DNA from: Coenobita brevimanus
Taxonomy: Eukaryota; Arthropoda; Malacostraca; Decapoda; Coenobitidae
Length of the DNA stretch: 64,000 nucleotides
Direction of reading: 5' to 3'
NCBI GenBank assembly: GCA_032717465.1
Contig: CM064666.1
Location: 17,074,340 to 17,138,339, forward strand
A model generated the notes under the pieces. The model did no database searches. It had not been told where the DNA came from and saw only the letters and a program-made list of their open reading frames with translations. The translations under genes were made by a program, and so were the position numbers. Shown here piece after piece: positions 16,714 through 27,600 of this stretch. How positions within the stretch are numbered: the stretch's first letter is position 1; each line of letters starts with the position of its first letter.

Positions 16714-19596
16714 GAGGAAAGTAGTGGGGTATAATTGAAAGGTGAGGTTCGGTAGGGTATGAAGGGGTTGAGTGGGGGTGAATGGGGTAAAGGTGGTGTT
16801 GAGTGGGGGGAAGGTTAGCTAAAATTGAAACGTGAGGTAGGGTAGAGCGTCGTGGGGTTGGGTGGAGGTGAACCGAGATATGGTGGGGTTTAGTGGGAAG
16901 TAATGAGGTGAGGTTTGCAGATGAGGTAGGGTAAAGTAAGGTGTGTTGACTGGGGTTGAATCAGGTAATGGACGGGTTGATTGGGAAATAGTCGGGTAGT
17001 ATTGAAAGGTAAGATAAGGAAGAGTATGGTGGGGTTGACGGGTTGAATCAGATAACGGTGGGGTTGAGAGGGAAGTATTGTGGTTTTATTGAAAGGTGAG
17101 GTTGGGTAGAACATGGTGGGACTGAGTGGGGTTGAATGGGGTGATGATGGGGTTGAGCGAAGAGGAATGGTGTAAATATGAAAGGTGAGGTAGAATAGAG
17201 TATGGTGGGGTTCAGTGGGGATGAATGTGATAATGGTGGGGTTGAGGGAGAAAGGGTGGGGTAATATTGAAAGGTGAGGTAGGGTTGAGTATGGTGGGGT
17301 TGAATGAGGTTGCATCGGTTAATGGTGGGGTTGAGAGGGGTGGAGTGGGGTCAAACTGAAAGGTGAGGTACAGTAGAATATAGTGAGCTTGGATGGGGTT
17401 GATTGGGGTTATGGTGGGGTTGAGCGGAGAGGAGTGGATTAAAATTGAAAGATGAGGGAAGGTAGAGTATTGTGGGGTTGGGTAGGGTTGAATCGATTAA
17501 TGGTGGGATTGAGAGGAGAGGAGTGATGTAAATCTGAAAGGTGAGGTAGGGTATACTATGGTGGGGTTGACTGAGGTTGAGTGGGGGAATGGTGGGGTTA
17601 AAGGAGAAAGAGTGAGGTATAATTGGAAGTAGAGTAGGCTAGAGTGAGATGGGGTTGAGTTGGGTTGAATGGGGGACTGGTGGCGTTGTCCGGGGAAAGG
17701 TTAGTTAAAACTGATTGGTGAGGTTCGGTAGCGTGTAATGCGGTTGAGTGGGGTTGAATCAGATAATAGAGCTGTTGAGGAAGGTGGAGTGGAGTTCAAT
17801 TGAAAGATGAGGTGGGGTAGAGATATGACGGGGTTGGGTGGGGTTGACTCAAGAAATGGTGGGTTTGAATGGGAAGCACTGGGGTGAGGTTTGCAGATGA
17901 GGTAAGGTAAAGGAAGGTGGGTTTGACTGGGGTTGAATCAGGTAATAGAGGAGTTGATACGGGAGTAGTAGGGTAGCATTGAAAGGTAAGATAAGGAAGA
18001 GTATGGTGGGGTTGTCTAGGGTTGAATCAGGTAATGGAGTGGTTGACAGGGTTGTGGTGGGGTAGTACTGAAAGGAAAGATAGGGTAGAGGATGGTGGGG
18101 ATGGGTGGGGTTGAATCAGATAATGGTTGGGTTGAGATGGGAGTAGTGGGGTGGTATGGAAAGATGAGGTTCGATAGAACATGGTGGGACTGAGTGGGAT
18201 TGAATGGGGTAATTGTGGGGTTGAGCGAAGAAGAGAATGGTAAAATGCAAATGTGAGGTTGGGTAGAGTTTGGTGGGGTTGAGTGGGGTTAAATTGTTTA
18301 ATAGTGGGGTTCAACAGGGAGAAGTAGGTTAGAACTGACAGGGGAGGAGAAGTAGAGTGTAGTGGAGTTGGGTGGGGATGAGTCATGTAATGGTGGGTTT
18401 GAGAGCGGAGTAGTGGGGTAGTTTTCAAAGATGAGGTTGGGTAGAGCATGGAAGAGAAGGACAGGGTAGAATGGGGTTATGGTGGGGTTGAGGGAGAAAG
18501 GGTGGGATGATATTCAAAAATGAGATTGGGTAGTGTATGGTGGGGTTGAGTTGGATTGAATCGATTAATGGTGGGGTTGACTGGGATGAGGGTGGGTAAA
18601 ATTCAGACTTGGGGTAGGGTAGAGTATGAAGGGATGGAGTGGGGATGAATGGGGTAATGGTGGGGTTAAGGAAGGAGGAGTTGGGTAGTGTTGATAGTTG
18701 AGAGAGGGTAGAGTATGGTGGGGTTTAGTGGGGTTGAATCAGGTAATGGTACGGTTGAGAGAGATAGGGTGGGGTACTACTGAAAGGCGAGGTAAGGTAA
18801 AGTATGGTGGGGTTTAGTGGGGTTGAAAAAAATAATGGTGGGGTTGAGGGAGAAAGGGTGGGGTTGAGGGAGAAAGGGTGGGGTTGAGGGAGAAAGGGTG
18901 GGGTTGTATTGAAAGATGAGGTAGGATAGAGTATGGTTGGGTTGGGTGGGGTTGAATGGGACAATGGTGGGCTTGAGGGAGGAGTGGTGGGGTAATATTG
19001 AAAGGTGAGGTAGGGTAGAGTGTGGTGGGGTTGTGTTTGGTTGATTAGGATTATGGTGGGGATGAGCGGAGAGGAGTGGGGTAAAATTGAAAGATGAGGT
19101 AAGGTAGAGTATTGTGGGGTTGGGTAGGGTTCAATCGATTAATGAAGGGGGTGAGAGGAGAGGAGTGATGTAAATCTGAGAGGTGAGGTAGGGTAGGGTA
19201 TGGTGGGGTTGAGTGAGGTTGTTTGGGGAAATGGTGGGGTTAAGAGAGGAGGAGTGAGGTAGAATTGGAAGTAGAGTAGGCTAGAGTGAGATGCGGTTGA
19301 GTTGGGTTGAATGGGGGACTAGTGGGGTTGAGAGGGGAAAGGTTAGTTAAAACTGATTGGTGAGGTTGGGTAGCGTGTAATGGGTTTGAATGGGGTTGAA
19401 TCAGCTACTAGTGGGGTTGAGGGAGGAGGTGTAGGTTAAAGTAAAAGTGAGGTAGGGTAGAGTATGGTGGGGTTGGGTGGGGTTGAATGGGGTAATGGTG
19501 GGGAAGAGCAGGAAGTACAGGGGTGAGGTTTCTAGAGGAGGTAGGGCAGAACACAGTGGGGCAGAGTGGGGTTGATTGGGGTAATGGTGGGGTTGA
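16714..19596. repeat. Satellite HOR unit, third size class (2883 bp)
   Basis: Near 17510-17560 the sequence passes from the phase seen at about 25440 to that seen at about 27395 of the first right-arm unit. The join lies inside a shared GAGAGGAGAGGAGTG-GTAAATCTGAAAG segment. This skips about 1954 bp, close to 22 monomers. It keeps the 18-mer block that the short type lacks (for example 18027-18449). Confidence 0.75.
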
Positions 19597-21022
19597 GAGG
19601 AAACTAATGGGGTAGAATTGAAAGGTGAGGTTCGGTAGGGTATGAAGTTGAGTGGTTGTGAAGGGGGTAAAGGTGGTGTTGAGTGGGGGGAAGGTTAGCT
19701 AAAATTGAAACGTGAGGTAGGGTAGAGCGTGGTGGAGTTGGATGGAGGTGAACCGAGATATGGTGGGGTTTAGTGAGAAGTAATGAGGTGAGGTTTGCAG
19801 ATGAGGTAGGGTAAAGTAAGGTGTGTTGACTGGGGTTGAATCAGGTAATGGAAGGTTGATAGGGGAATAGTGGGGTAGTATTGAAATGTAAGATAAGGAA
19901 GAGTATGGTGGGGTTGACGAGTTGAATCAGATAATGGTGGGGTTGAGAGGGGAGTAGTGGGGTGGTATTGAAAGGTGAGGTTCGGTAGAACATGGTGGGA
20001 CTCAGTGGGGTTGAATGGGGTGATAGTGGGGTTGAGCGAAGAGGAATGGTGTAAATATGAGAGGTGAGGTAGGGTAGAGTACGGTGGGGTTCAGTGGGGA
20101 TGAATGAGATAATGGTGGAGTTGAGGGAGAAAGGGTGGGGTAATATTGAAATGTGAGGTAGGGTAGAGTATGGTGGGGTTGAATGAGGCTGAATCGGTTA
20201 ATGGTGGGGTTGAGAGGGGTGGAGTTGGGTCAAACTGAAAGGTGATGTACAGCAGAATATAATGAGCTTGGATGGGGTTGATTGGGGTTATGGTGGGGTT
20301 GAGCGGAGAGGAGTGGGGTAAAATTGAAAGATGAGGTAAGGTAGAGTATTGTGGGGTTCGGTAGGGTTAAATCGATTAATGATGGGGGTGAGAGGAGAGG
20401 AGTGATGTAAATCTGAATGATAAAGTTGGGTAGGGTATGGTGGGGTTGAGTGAGGTTGAGAGAGTAAATAGTGGGGTTAAGGGAGGAGGAGTGAGGTAAA
20501 ATTGGAAGTAGAGTAGGCTAGAGTGAGATGGGGTTGAGTTGGGTTGAATGGGGGATGGGTGGAGTTGAGCGGGGAAAGGTTCGTTCAAACTGATTGATGA
20601 GGTTGGGTAGCGTGTAATGGGTTTGAATGGGGTTGAATCAGCAACTATTGGGGTTGAGGGAGGAGGTGGGGGTTAAAGTGAAAGGTGAGGTAAGGTAGAG
20701 TATGGTGGAGTTGGGTGGGGTTGAATGGGGTAATGGTGTGGTTTAAGGAGGAGGAGGAGGGTAATATTGAGAGGTAGGGTAGGCTGGGGTATGGTCGAAC
20801 TGAGTGGGGTTAAATCAGGTAATGGTGGGGTTGAGTAGGGAAAGGTAAGTTAGAACTCACTGCTGCGGTGGAGTACTATATTGTGGGGTTGGATGGGGTT
20901 GACCCGAGTAACGGTGGGGTTGAGTGGGATGTACTGGGTTGGGGTTTGCAGGTGAGGTACTTCAGAATATGGTGGGGATGGGTGGGGTTGAATTGGGTTA
21001 TTGTGGGGTTGAGATGGGAGTG

Positions 21023-21048
21023 ATAAATAAATAAATAAATAAATAACT
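21023..21048 (-). repeat. (TTTA)n tail of the LINE
   Basis: Read in the sense direction, the element ends in about five to six TTTA/ATTT units directly against satellite sequence. Some LINE clades end in such short repeats instead of poly(A), which is consistent with the 3' end being complete. Confidence 0.85.
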
Positions 21049-21213
21049 TTATTTCCACTAAGCAGTTTTTATTAATAAAGATACATGTTCCGATATATAG
21101 TAAGTACAGTACAATGAAAACATGAAAAATCAGTACATATGAAGACAAATTTAGAGCAAAATTAAATCTCAATTGGGATTTTTATCTTGCAAATGCATCC
21201 AAGGTATTTCAAG
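21049..21213 (-). other. LINE 3' UTR with AATAAA signals
   Basis: Between the ORF2 stop and the TTTA tail, the sense strand carries AATAAA in TTAATAAAAAC and again in GGAAATAAAGTT close to the tail. No further open frame of note is present. Confidence 0.65.
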
Positions 21214-23964
21214 TCATAAAACATTTTTCTCTCCCATAAGAAAACACAGCAGCCTAGATTTGAATACTGGTAGGCTACTGGCGTTGGTTATTAAAGCAGG
21301 CAATTCATTCCAGAGCTTCGGGCCCTGTACAGCGAGTGACCTGGCACCAATGCTAGTGTGGACTCTTGGTACATATAGGCTATTTTGTTGTCTGGTTACA
21401 CTTCCAGTCACGTTATGCACAGAAGCAAAGGACATAAACCATTCAGGGTACACACCACGCAGTATCTTATACATAGTACAGTACGTATCAAATGCATGCT
21501 TTTGTTTAATATTTAGCCATCTTAACTCTTTCAGGACTGGAGAAACATGATCGTATTTCCTCATTCCACCTACAGCAACTTTAGCAGCAAAGTTCAATAG
21601 TTTCTGGGCACTGTGTATAAGAGTTCCGTTGGTTGTACCCCATATCCTAATACAATAATTAATCAAGCTCAACACAAGAGCTTGAATAATGATTATACGA
21701 GTCTGTTTCTGGAAATTGTCACTTAAACGATTTATATACATCAATGTCCCCATGACTTTTTTATTTAACTCATTAATATGCACATCAAAGCTCATATACT
21801 TATCAATATAAAGACCTAAATTTTTAACATGACTACTAGGAGTAATGTTACTGCCATCAAACTTTACAGTTGCATTAGCAGGTATACGTGATAAGAGTTG
21901 TCGATTTCCAATAAAAATACATTGAGTTTTATTTGGGTTAATCATGAGACCATTCCTAAGAAAATACTGATTAGCTTTGACAAGGGTTTCTTCAGTCTTA
22001 GTGATAAGATCCTCCAGATTATTTATAGTGCCTGTATGAAGGAATTGTGTATCATCAGCATATTGTGTTAATATACAGTCATTTAAATAAGTTGATATGT
22101 CATTTACGTAGATATTGAATAAAAGTGGACCTAGAATTGAACCTTGTGGGACCCCGTAAGTTACATTCTGCTTTGTAGATACGACATCATTTAATCGAAC
22201 AGACTGAGTTCTGTTACTAATGTAACTATTAATCCAAAACGAATCAATTTTTACCTTGGCACATTTATCTAAGAGGATGTCATGGCTAACACTATCAAAA
22301 GCTTTAGAGAGGTCACACAAGGTTAACAGAGATATTTTCTTTTGGTCCATATTGTCATAAATTTCATCAGTTATAACAGTGAGAGCAGTCTCAGTAGAAA
22401 GCTTTGATCGGAAACCATGTTCAGTGTTAGATAAAAGTCTCTTTGTTTCTAAAAAGTTTAATAGTTGATTAGCAACTACTTTTTCTAATATTTTAGAAAC
22501 AGTAGGTAATAGTGAGATGGGCCTATAATTATTAACATTGTTGATATCACCTGTTTTGAAGACGGGGACAACCAGTGCGTGTTTCCATGTCGTAGGGAAT
22601 ATACCAGTTGTGATAGAGGTGTTAACGATACAAGTTAAGTAAAACGCGATGACGTAAAGTGCGTCTTTGATGAAGCGAAGAGATATGCCATCAGAGCCAT
22701 ATGAACTACTTTCCTTGAGACTTTTACCTGTAAGGACTATCGTATTGGTGTCCACAGGCTGAGGTCTAAAGTATTCATCTTCTGTAAGGCTTGTTAGAGG
22801 CATGTCAAATTGACTGTTAGCAAGGTTTTGTTGCGTCTTATCATATGTAGATTTACCAACGTTTGCAAAAAATCTATTAAATTCTTCTGCTTTCTCATCT
22901 TTATTTTCAAAGGTCTGATTATTAGATTTTTTATTCTTTCCTGGAACAATTTCCCTGATGACCTTCCAAGTAGCAGCAGTATCACCTTTAGTACTGTTAA
23001 ATTGATTATGATAATGTTCAGCCTTTGACTGGCTAATAAGGACCTTTACATTTTTCTTTTCGGTTTTATACTGCTGTTGCAATTCAGTATTATATCTATC
23101 AGTTTTTAGCTTTTTCTGAATGTAATTTCTATTCATAATAGCTTGGCGTATTTCATCATTAAACCATGGAGAGAAAGGTCTAGTAACATTTTTGGTAACT
23201 AACGGTGCACAGGTGTTTAGACATTCCATAATAGTGTTAGTAAGTATGTCTACTTGCACGTTTATGTCATCAGTAAAGAAAACCTGATTTAAAATATCAC
23301 ACTGCTGAAGTAAACAGGAACAAAGGGCATCACTATGATAGTTGCCAAGGCGACGAAAAGTTCTGGTAACAGGTGTGCGTTTTGGTTTGCTAATGTTCAC
23401 TTTGGCAGTAATGAGGTCATGATCTGCAATGATATGAGGTACTACATCATGCGAGATTATGATGTCAGGTTTATTAGTTATAATTACATCGAGTAGAGTG
23501 GCTGATGTAGGTGTAACCCTAGTTGGTTTATCAATTATTTGGGTTAATTTATTGTTTCTGATAATATGCCTAAGCTTACTTCCAGCTGAGAGAAGGTCAT
23601 CATTAAAATCGCCAAGAATGAAAATGATCTTCTTCCGCAGAATCATTAGTCTAAAGATCTCCTGAATATAATCAAAGGATAAAACAGTCGCTTTAGGGTG
23701 TCTGTACACACAACCAACAATAACAGAAGGCAACTTACGACACTGTACAGTTAGCCAAATATCTTCGATTCCAGGTTGTTTTGGAATATTTACATCAACT
23801 ACAGTGGAACCTAAAGTGTCTTTAACATAGATACAGACACCAGCACCACGACCATTGTCATGTCTAAAAATCTTATAGTTAGGAATATCTACAAACTCAT
23901 TCGGGGTGATGGGAAGAAGCCAGGTTTCGCTCACACACAAAATATCAACATTTCTTTCATACAT
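21214..23964 (-). CDS. LINE ORF2: endonuclease and reverse transcriptase
   Basis: A 916-residue frame without internal stops or frameshifts. The N-terminal apurinic-type endonuclease shows SETWL (residues 12-16), GAGVCIYVKD (40-49), GDFND (118-122), LLDVIITN (157-164) and ADHDLIT (180-186). The reverse transcriptase spans about 460-740: NNYRPISLLPTVSKILEK (478-495), DLSKAFDSVSHD (551-562) with the first catalytic Asp, GVPQGSILGPLLFNIYVND (604-622), and YADDT (635-639) with the catalytic Asp pair. A C-terminal region ends with GPKLWNELP (881-889). The enzyme nicks target DNA and copies its own RNA there. The frame is open for 40 more codons upstream, back to the ORF1 stop at 24085-24087. That extension has no ATG and encodes HINAQSLLSDLDEIKLL, which looks like the missing first strand of the endonuclease. 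The first ATG is therefore probably not the true start. Confidence 0.93.
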   Translation of the reverse strand: MYERNVDILCVSETWLLPITPNEFVDIPNYKIFRHDNGRGAGVCIYVKDTLGSTVVDVNIPKQPGIEDIWLTVQCRKLPSVIVGCVYRHPKATVLSFDYIQEIFRLMILRKKIIFILGDFNDDLLSAGSKLRHIIRNNKLTQIIDKPTRVTPTSATLLDVIITNKPDIIISHDVVPHIIADHDLITAKVNISKPKRTPVTRTFRRLGNYHSDALCSCLLQQCDILNQVFFTDDINVQVDILTNTIMECLNTCAPLVTKNVTRPFSPWFNDEIRQAIMNRNYIQKKLKTDRYNTELQQQYKTEKKNVKVLISQSKAEHYHNQFNSTKGDTAATWKVIREIVPGKNKKSNNQTFENKDEKAEEFNRFFANVGKSTYDKTQQNLANSQFDMPLTSLTEDEYFRPQPVDTNTIVLTGKSLKESSSYGSDGISLRFIKDALYVIAFYLTCIVNTSITTGIFPTTWKHALVVPVFKTGDINNVNNYRPISLLPTVSKILEKVVANQLLNFLETKRLLSNTEHGFRSKLSTETALTVITDEIYDNMDQKKISLLTLCDLSKAFDSVSHDILLDKCAKVKIDSFWINSYISNRTQSVRLNDVVSTKQNVTYGVPQGSILGPLLFNIYVNDISTYLNDCILTQYADDTQFLHTGTINNLEDLITKTEETLVKANQYFLRNGLMINPNKTQCIFIGNRQLLSRIPANATVKFDGSNITPSSHVKNLGLYIDKYMSFDVHINELNKKVMGTLMYINRLSDNFQKQTRIIIIQALVLSLINYCIRIWGTTNGTLIHSAQKLLNFAAKVAVGGMRKYDHVSPVLKELRWLNIKQKHAFDTYCTMYKILRGVYPEWFMSFASVHNVTGSVTRQQNSLYVPRVHTSIGARSLAVQGPKLWNELPALITNASSLPVFKSRLLCFLMGEKNVL

Positions 23965-24084
23965 GAGTAACTTAATTTCATCAAGATCTGATAGTAATGA
24001 CTGAGCATTAATATGTTCAATAATTAGAAAATCCTTTTTAGTTACTGAAGGAGTCCCACCGGCTGTTTCTTCTTCGCCAAACCC

Positions 24085-24642
24085 CTATGTGTTGTAATAT
24101 CTACATAGTCGGCTCTTATGGCCCAGGGCGTGGCAGTTACCACATACAAGTTTATGGTCATATCTGCAGGTTGACTGTCTGTGATTGAATTCTCCACAGT
24201 TGAAACAACCAGTTTTCCTAGAATTATGTGTTACATTATGTGCATAGCTTGAGTGATTACTTACAGCACGGTTATTTCTGGTACTGTTTCTTACCACATA
24301 TGTCCTCTGCCAGTTATTTGCTTTGTATGACTGGCTGTGTTCTTCATGACGTGGATTCACGTAGAAGTGGCGTGTGTCAGTCCCTCTCGGCTGTCTCCCC
24401 AGGGCATCAGTGTAGGTGCGGGTCCCTGTAGGGTGGCTGCGGTTCGGGTCCATTGAGCTTCTACCAACATATAGAGAATGGGTTCTGTGGGGATCCTTGA
24501 AAATGGTCTTCCTGTGATGGTAATCCAAATCAGTTTTAACTTTTTCCCATTCAGAACACAGGTTGAAATCACCACACTGTTTGGCAATAGTTGATAAAAG
24601 TCGTACTGCTCCTAGTCTATTTAGGACTGAGCCTGGATGAGT
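24085..24642 (-). CDS. LINE ORF1, 5'-truncated, with two CCHC zinc knuckles
   Basis: About 185 codons remain. The frame is open right to the satellite junction, so the N-terminus is missing, and no ATG start is evident in what is left (a TTG at 24526-24528 is not a credible eukaryotic start). Near the C-terminus lie two knuckles of the CX2CX4HX4C form: Cys146, Cys149, His154, Cys159 and Cys167, Cys170, His175, Cys180, counted from the junction. The middle is rich in R, H, N and S. ORF1 proteins of this kind bind the element RNA (family knowledge). It ends at TAG (24085-24087), in the same frame as the endonuclease-RT region that follows. It is non-functional alone because of the truncation. 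Confidence 0.88.
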   Translation of the reverse strand, partial: THPGSVLNRLGAVRLLSTIAKQCGDFNLCSEWEKVKTDLDYHHRKTIFKDPHRTHSLYVGRSSMDPNRSHPTGTRTYTDALGRQPRGTDTRHFYVNPRHEEHSQSYKANNWQRTYVVRNSTRNNRAVSNHSSYAHNVTHNSRKTGCFNCGEFNHRQSTCRYDHKLVCGNCHALGHKSRLCRYYNT

Positions 24643-27600
24643 GAGGAAAGTAGTGGGGTAGAATTGAAAGGTGAGGTTCGGTAGGTTATGAAGGAGTTAA
24701 GTGGGGGTGAATGGGGTAAAGGTGGTGTTGAATGGGGGAAGGTTAGCTAAAATTGAAACGTGAGGTAGGGTAGAGCGTGGTGGGGTTGGGTGGAGGTGAA
24801 CCGAGATATGGTGGGGTTTAGTGGGAAGTAATGAGGTGAGGTTTGCAGATGAGGTAGGGTAAAGTAAGGTGTGTTGACTGGGGTTGAATCAGGTAATGGA
24901 CGGGTTGATAGGGGAATAGTGGGGTAGTATTGAAAGGTAAGATAAGGAAGAGTATGGTGGGGTTGACGGGTTGAATCAGATAATGGTGGGGTTGAGAGGG
25001 GAGTAGTGGGGTGGTATTGAAAGGTGAGGTTGGGTAGAACATGGTGGGACTGAGTGGGGTTGAATGGGGTGATGGTGGGGTTGAGCGAAGAGGAATGGTG
25101 TAAATATGAAAGGTGAGGTAGGGTAGAGTATGGTGGGGTTCAGTGGGGATGAATGAGATAATGGTGGGGTTGAGGGAGAAAGGGTGGGGTAATATTGAAA
25201 GGTGAGGTAGGGTAGAGTATGGTGGGGTTGAATGAGGTTGAATCGGTTAATGGTGGGGTTGAGAGGGGTGGAGTGGGGTCAAACTGAAAGGTGAGGTACA
25301 GTAGAATATAGTGAGCTTGGATGGGGTTGATTGGGGTTATGGTGGGGTTGAGCGGAGAGGAGTGGGGTAAAATTGAAAGATGAGGTAAGGTAGAGTATTG
25401 TGGGGTTGGGTAGGGTTGAATCGATTAATGGTGGGGCTGAGAGGAGAGGAGTGATGTAAATCTGAAAGATGAGGTTGGGTAGGGTATGGTGGGGTTGAGT
25501 GAGGTTGAGTGGGGAAATGGTGGGGTTAAGGGAGGAGGAGTGAGGTAAAATTGGAAGTAGAGTAGGCTAGAGTGAGATGGGGTTGAGTTGGGTTGAATGG
25601 GGGACTGGTGGGGTTGAGCGGGGAAAGGTTAGTTCAAACTGATTGATGAGGTTGGGTAGCGTGTAATGGGTTTGAATGGGGTTGAATCAGCTACTACTGG
25701 GGTTGAGGGAGGAGGTGGGGGTTAAAGTGAAAGGTGAGGTAAGGTAGAGTATGGTGGAGTTGGGTGGGGTTGAATGGGGTAATGGTGGGGTTGAAGGAGG
25801 AGGAGGAGGGTAATATTGAGAGGTAGGGTAGGCTGGGGTATGGTGGAACTGAGTGGGGTTGAATCAGGTAATGGTGGGGTTGAGTAGGGAAAGGTAAGTT
25901 AGAACTCACTGCTGCGGTGGAGTACCATATAGTGGGGTTGGATGGGGTTGACCCGAGTAACGGTGGGGTTGAGTGGGATGTACTGGGGTGGGGTTTGCAG
26001 GCGAGGTAGGTTAGAATATGGTGGGGATGGGTGGGGTTGAATGGGGTTATTGTGGGGTTGAGATGGGAGTGCTTGGGTGTAGTTAGTAGGTGAGACTGGG
26101 TAGAGTATGGTGAGGTTGGGTGGGGTTGAATCTGTTAATGGTGGGGTTAAGCGTGAATCAAGGGATAAAAATAGAAGTTTGTGGTAGGCTGGGGAACGGT
26201 GGGGTTGGGTGGGGTTGAATGGGATAATGGTGGGGTTGAGCAGGAAGAAGTAGGGTAGAACTGACAGGGGAGGAGAGGTAGAATGTGGTGGGGTTGGGTG
26301 GGGTTGAAAGGAGTAGTGATGAAGTGGAGAGGGGTTGAGTGGGGTGAAACTGAAAGGTGAGGTTGGGTAGAACATGGCAGAGAATGGCTGGGTCGAATGG
26401 GGTTATGGTGGGGTTGGTGAAGGAGGGGTGAGGTAATATTGAAAGGTGAAGTTGGGTAGAGTATGGTGGGGTTGAGTGAGGTTGAATCGATTAATGGTGA
26501 GAATGACTGGGCAGTAAGGGGGTAAAATTGAGAGTTAACGTAGGTTAAAGTATGATGGGGTGGGGTGGGGTTCGATGGGGTAATAGTCACGTAAAAGATG
26601 GAGGAGTGGGGTAGTATTGAAAGGTGAGAGTGGGTAGAGTATGGTGAGGTTTAGTGGGGTTGAATGAGGTAATGGTGGGGTTGAGGGAGAAAAGGTGGGG
26701 TATTACTGAAAGGTGAGGTAAGGTAGAGTATGGTGGGGTTTAGTGGGGTTGAAAAAGATAATGGTGGGGTTGAGAGGGGAGTAGTGGGGTGGTATTGAAA
26801 GGTGAAGTTGGGTAGAACATGGTGGGACTGGTTGGGGTTGAATGGGGTAATGGTGGGGTTGAGCGAAGAGGAGAAGGGTAATATGCAAATGTGAGGTTGA
26901 GCAAATTGTGGTGGGGTTGAGTGGGGTTAAATTGTTTAATTGTGGGGTTGAACAGGGAGAAGTAGGGTAGAACTGACAGGGGAGGAGAGGTAGAGTGTGG
27001 TTGGGTTGGGTGGGGCTGAGTCGGGTAATGGTGGGGTTGAGAGGGGAGTAGTGGGGTAGTTTTGATAGATGAGGTTGGGTAGAGCATGGCAGAGAATGGC
27101 GGGGTAGAATGGGGTTATGGTGGGGTTGAGGGAGAAAGGGTGGGGTAATATTGAAAGGTGAGGTAGGGTAGAGTATGGTGGGGTTGAGTGAGATTGAATC
27201 GGGTAATGGTGGGGTTCAGAGGGGTGGAGTGGGATAAAACTGAAAGGTGAGGTAAGGTAGAGTATAGTGAGCTTGGATGGGGTTGATTGGGGTTATGGTG
27301 GGGTTGAGCAGAGACGAGTGGGGTAAAATTGATAGATGAGGGAAGGTAGAGTATTGTGGATTGGGTAGGGTTGAATCGATTAATGGTGGGGTTGAGAGGA
27401 GAGGAGTGGTGTAAATCTGAAAGGTGAGGTAGGGTAGAGTATGGTGGGGTTGACTGAGGTTGAGTGGGGGAATGGTGGGGTTAAGGGAGGAGGAGTGAGG
27501 TATAATTGGAAGTAGAGTAGGCTAGAGTGAGATGGGGTTGAGTTGGGTTGAATGGGGGACTGGTGGCTTTGTGCGGGGAAAGGTTAGTTAAAACTGATTG

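Larger units (their letters stand above)
11808..21022. repeat. G-rich 89-bp satellite, left (edge) arm
   Basis: The satellite begins at 11808 within the HOR, matching position 27822 of a later copy. Monomers of about 89 bp contain variants of GGTGGGGTTGAG, TGGGGTTGAATGGGG, TGGGGTA and TTGAAAGGTGAGGTAGGGTAG. Compared with the right arm, this arm has many private substitutions and irregular unit lengths: a partial unit 11808-13438, a 3275-bp unit 13439-16713, a 2883-bp unit 16714-19596, and a partial unit 19597-21022 cut by the LINE. The + strand is nearly free of C. Proline-rich reverse-strand frames reflect the CCCC-rich complement and shift frame every monomer, so they are not genes. Confidence 0.95.
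21023..24642 (-). mobile_element. 5'-truncated non-LTR retrotransposon (LINE), CR1/L2-like group
   Basis: A LINE of about 3.6 kb on the minus strand, the only insertion in the G-rich satellite. In sense order it holds a partial ORF1 that begins at the satellite junction, a stop, an intact endonuclease-RT ORF2, a 3' UTR of about 190 bp with two AATAAA hexamers, and a tail of TTTA repeats. The lack of a poly(A) tail and a C-terminal region with GPKLWNELP fit the CR1/L2-like part of the LINE tree (family knowledge); I cannot assign a clade by eye. The 5' end falls inside ORF1, typical of incomplete target-primed reverse transcription. The 6-bp string GAGTGA occurs at both ends (21018-21023 and 24639-24644), a possible short target duplication or microhomology. 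Confidence 0.93.

Noticed and set aside
21173..23665. Plus-strand frames of 60-125 codons within the LINE
   Set aside because: They are antisense to the intact endonuclease-RT frame and have no features of their own.
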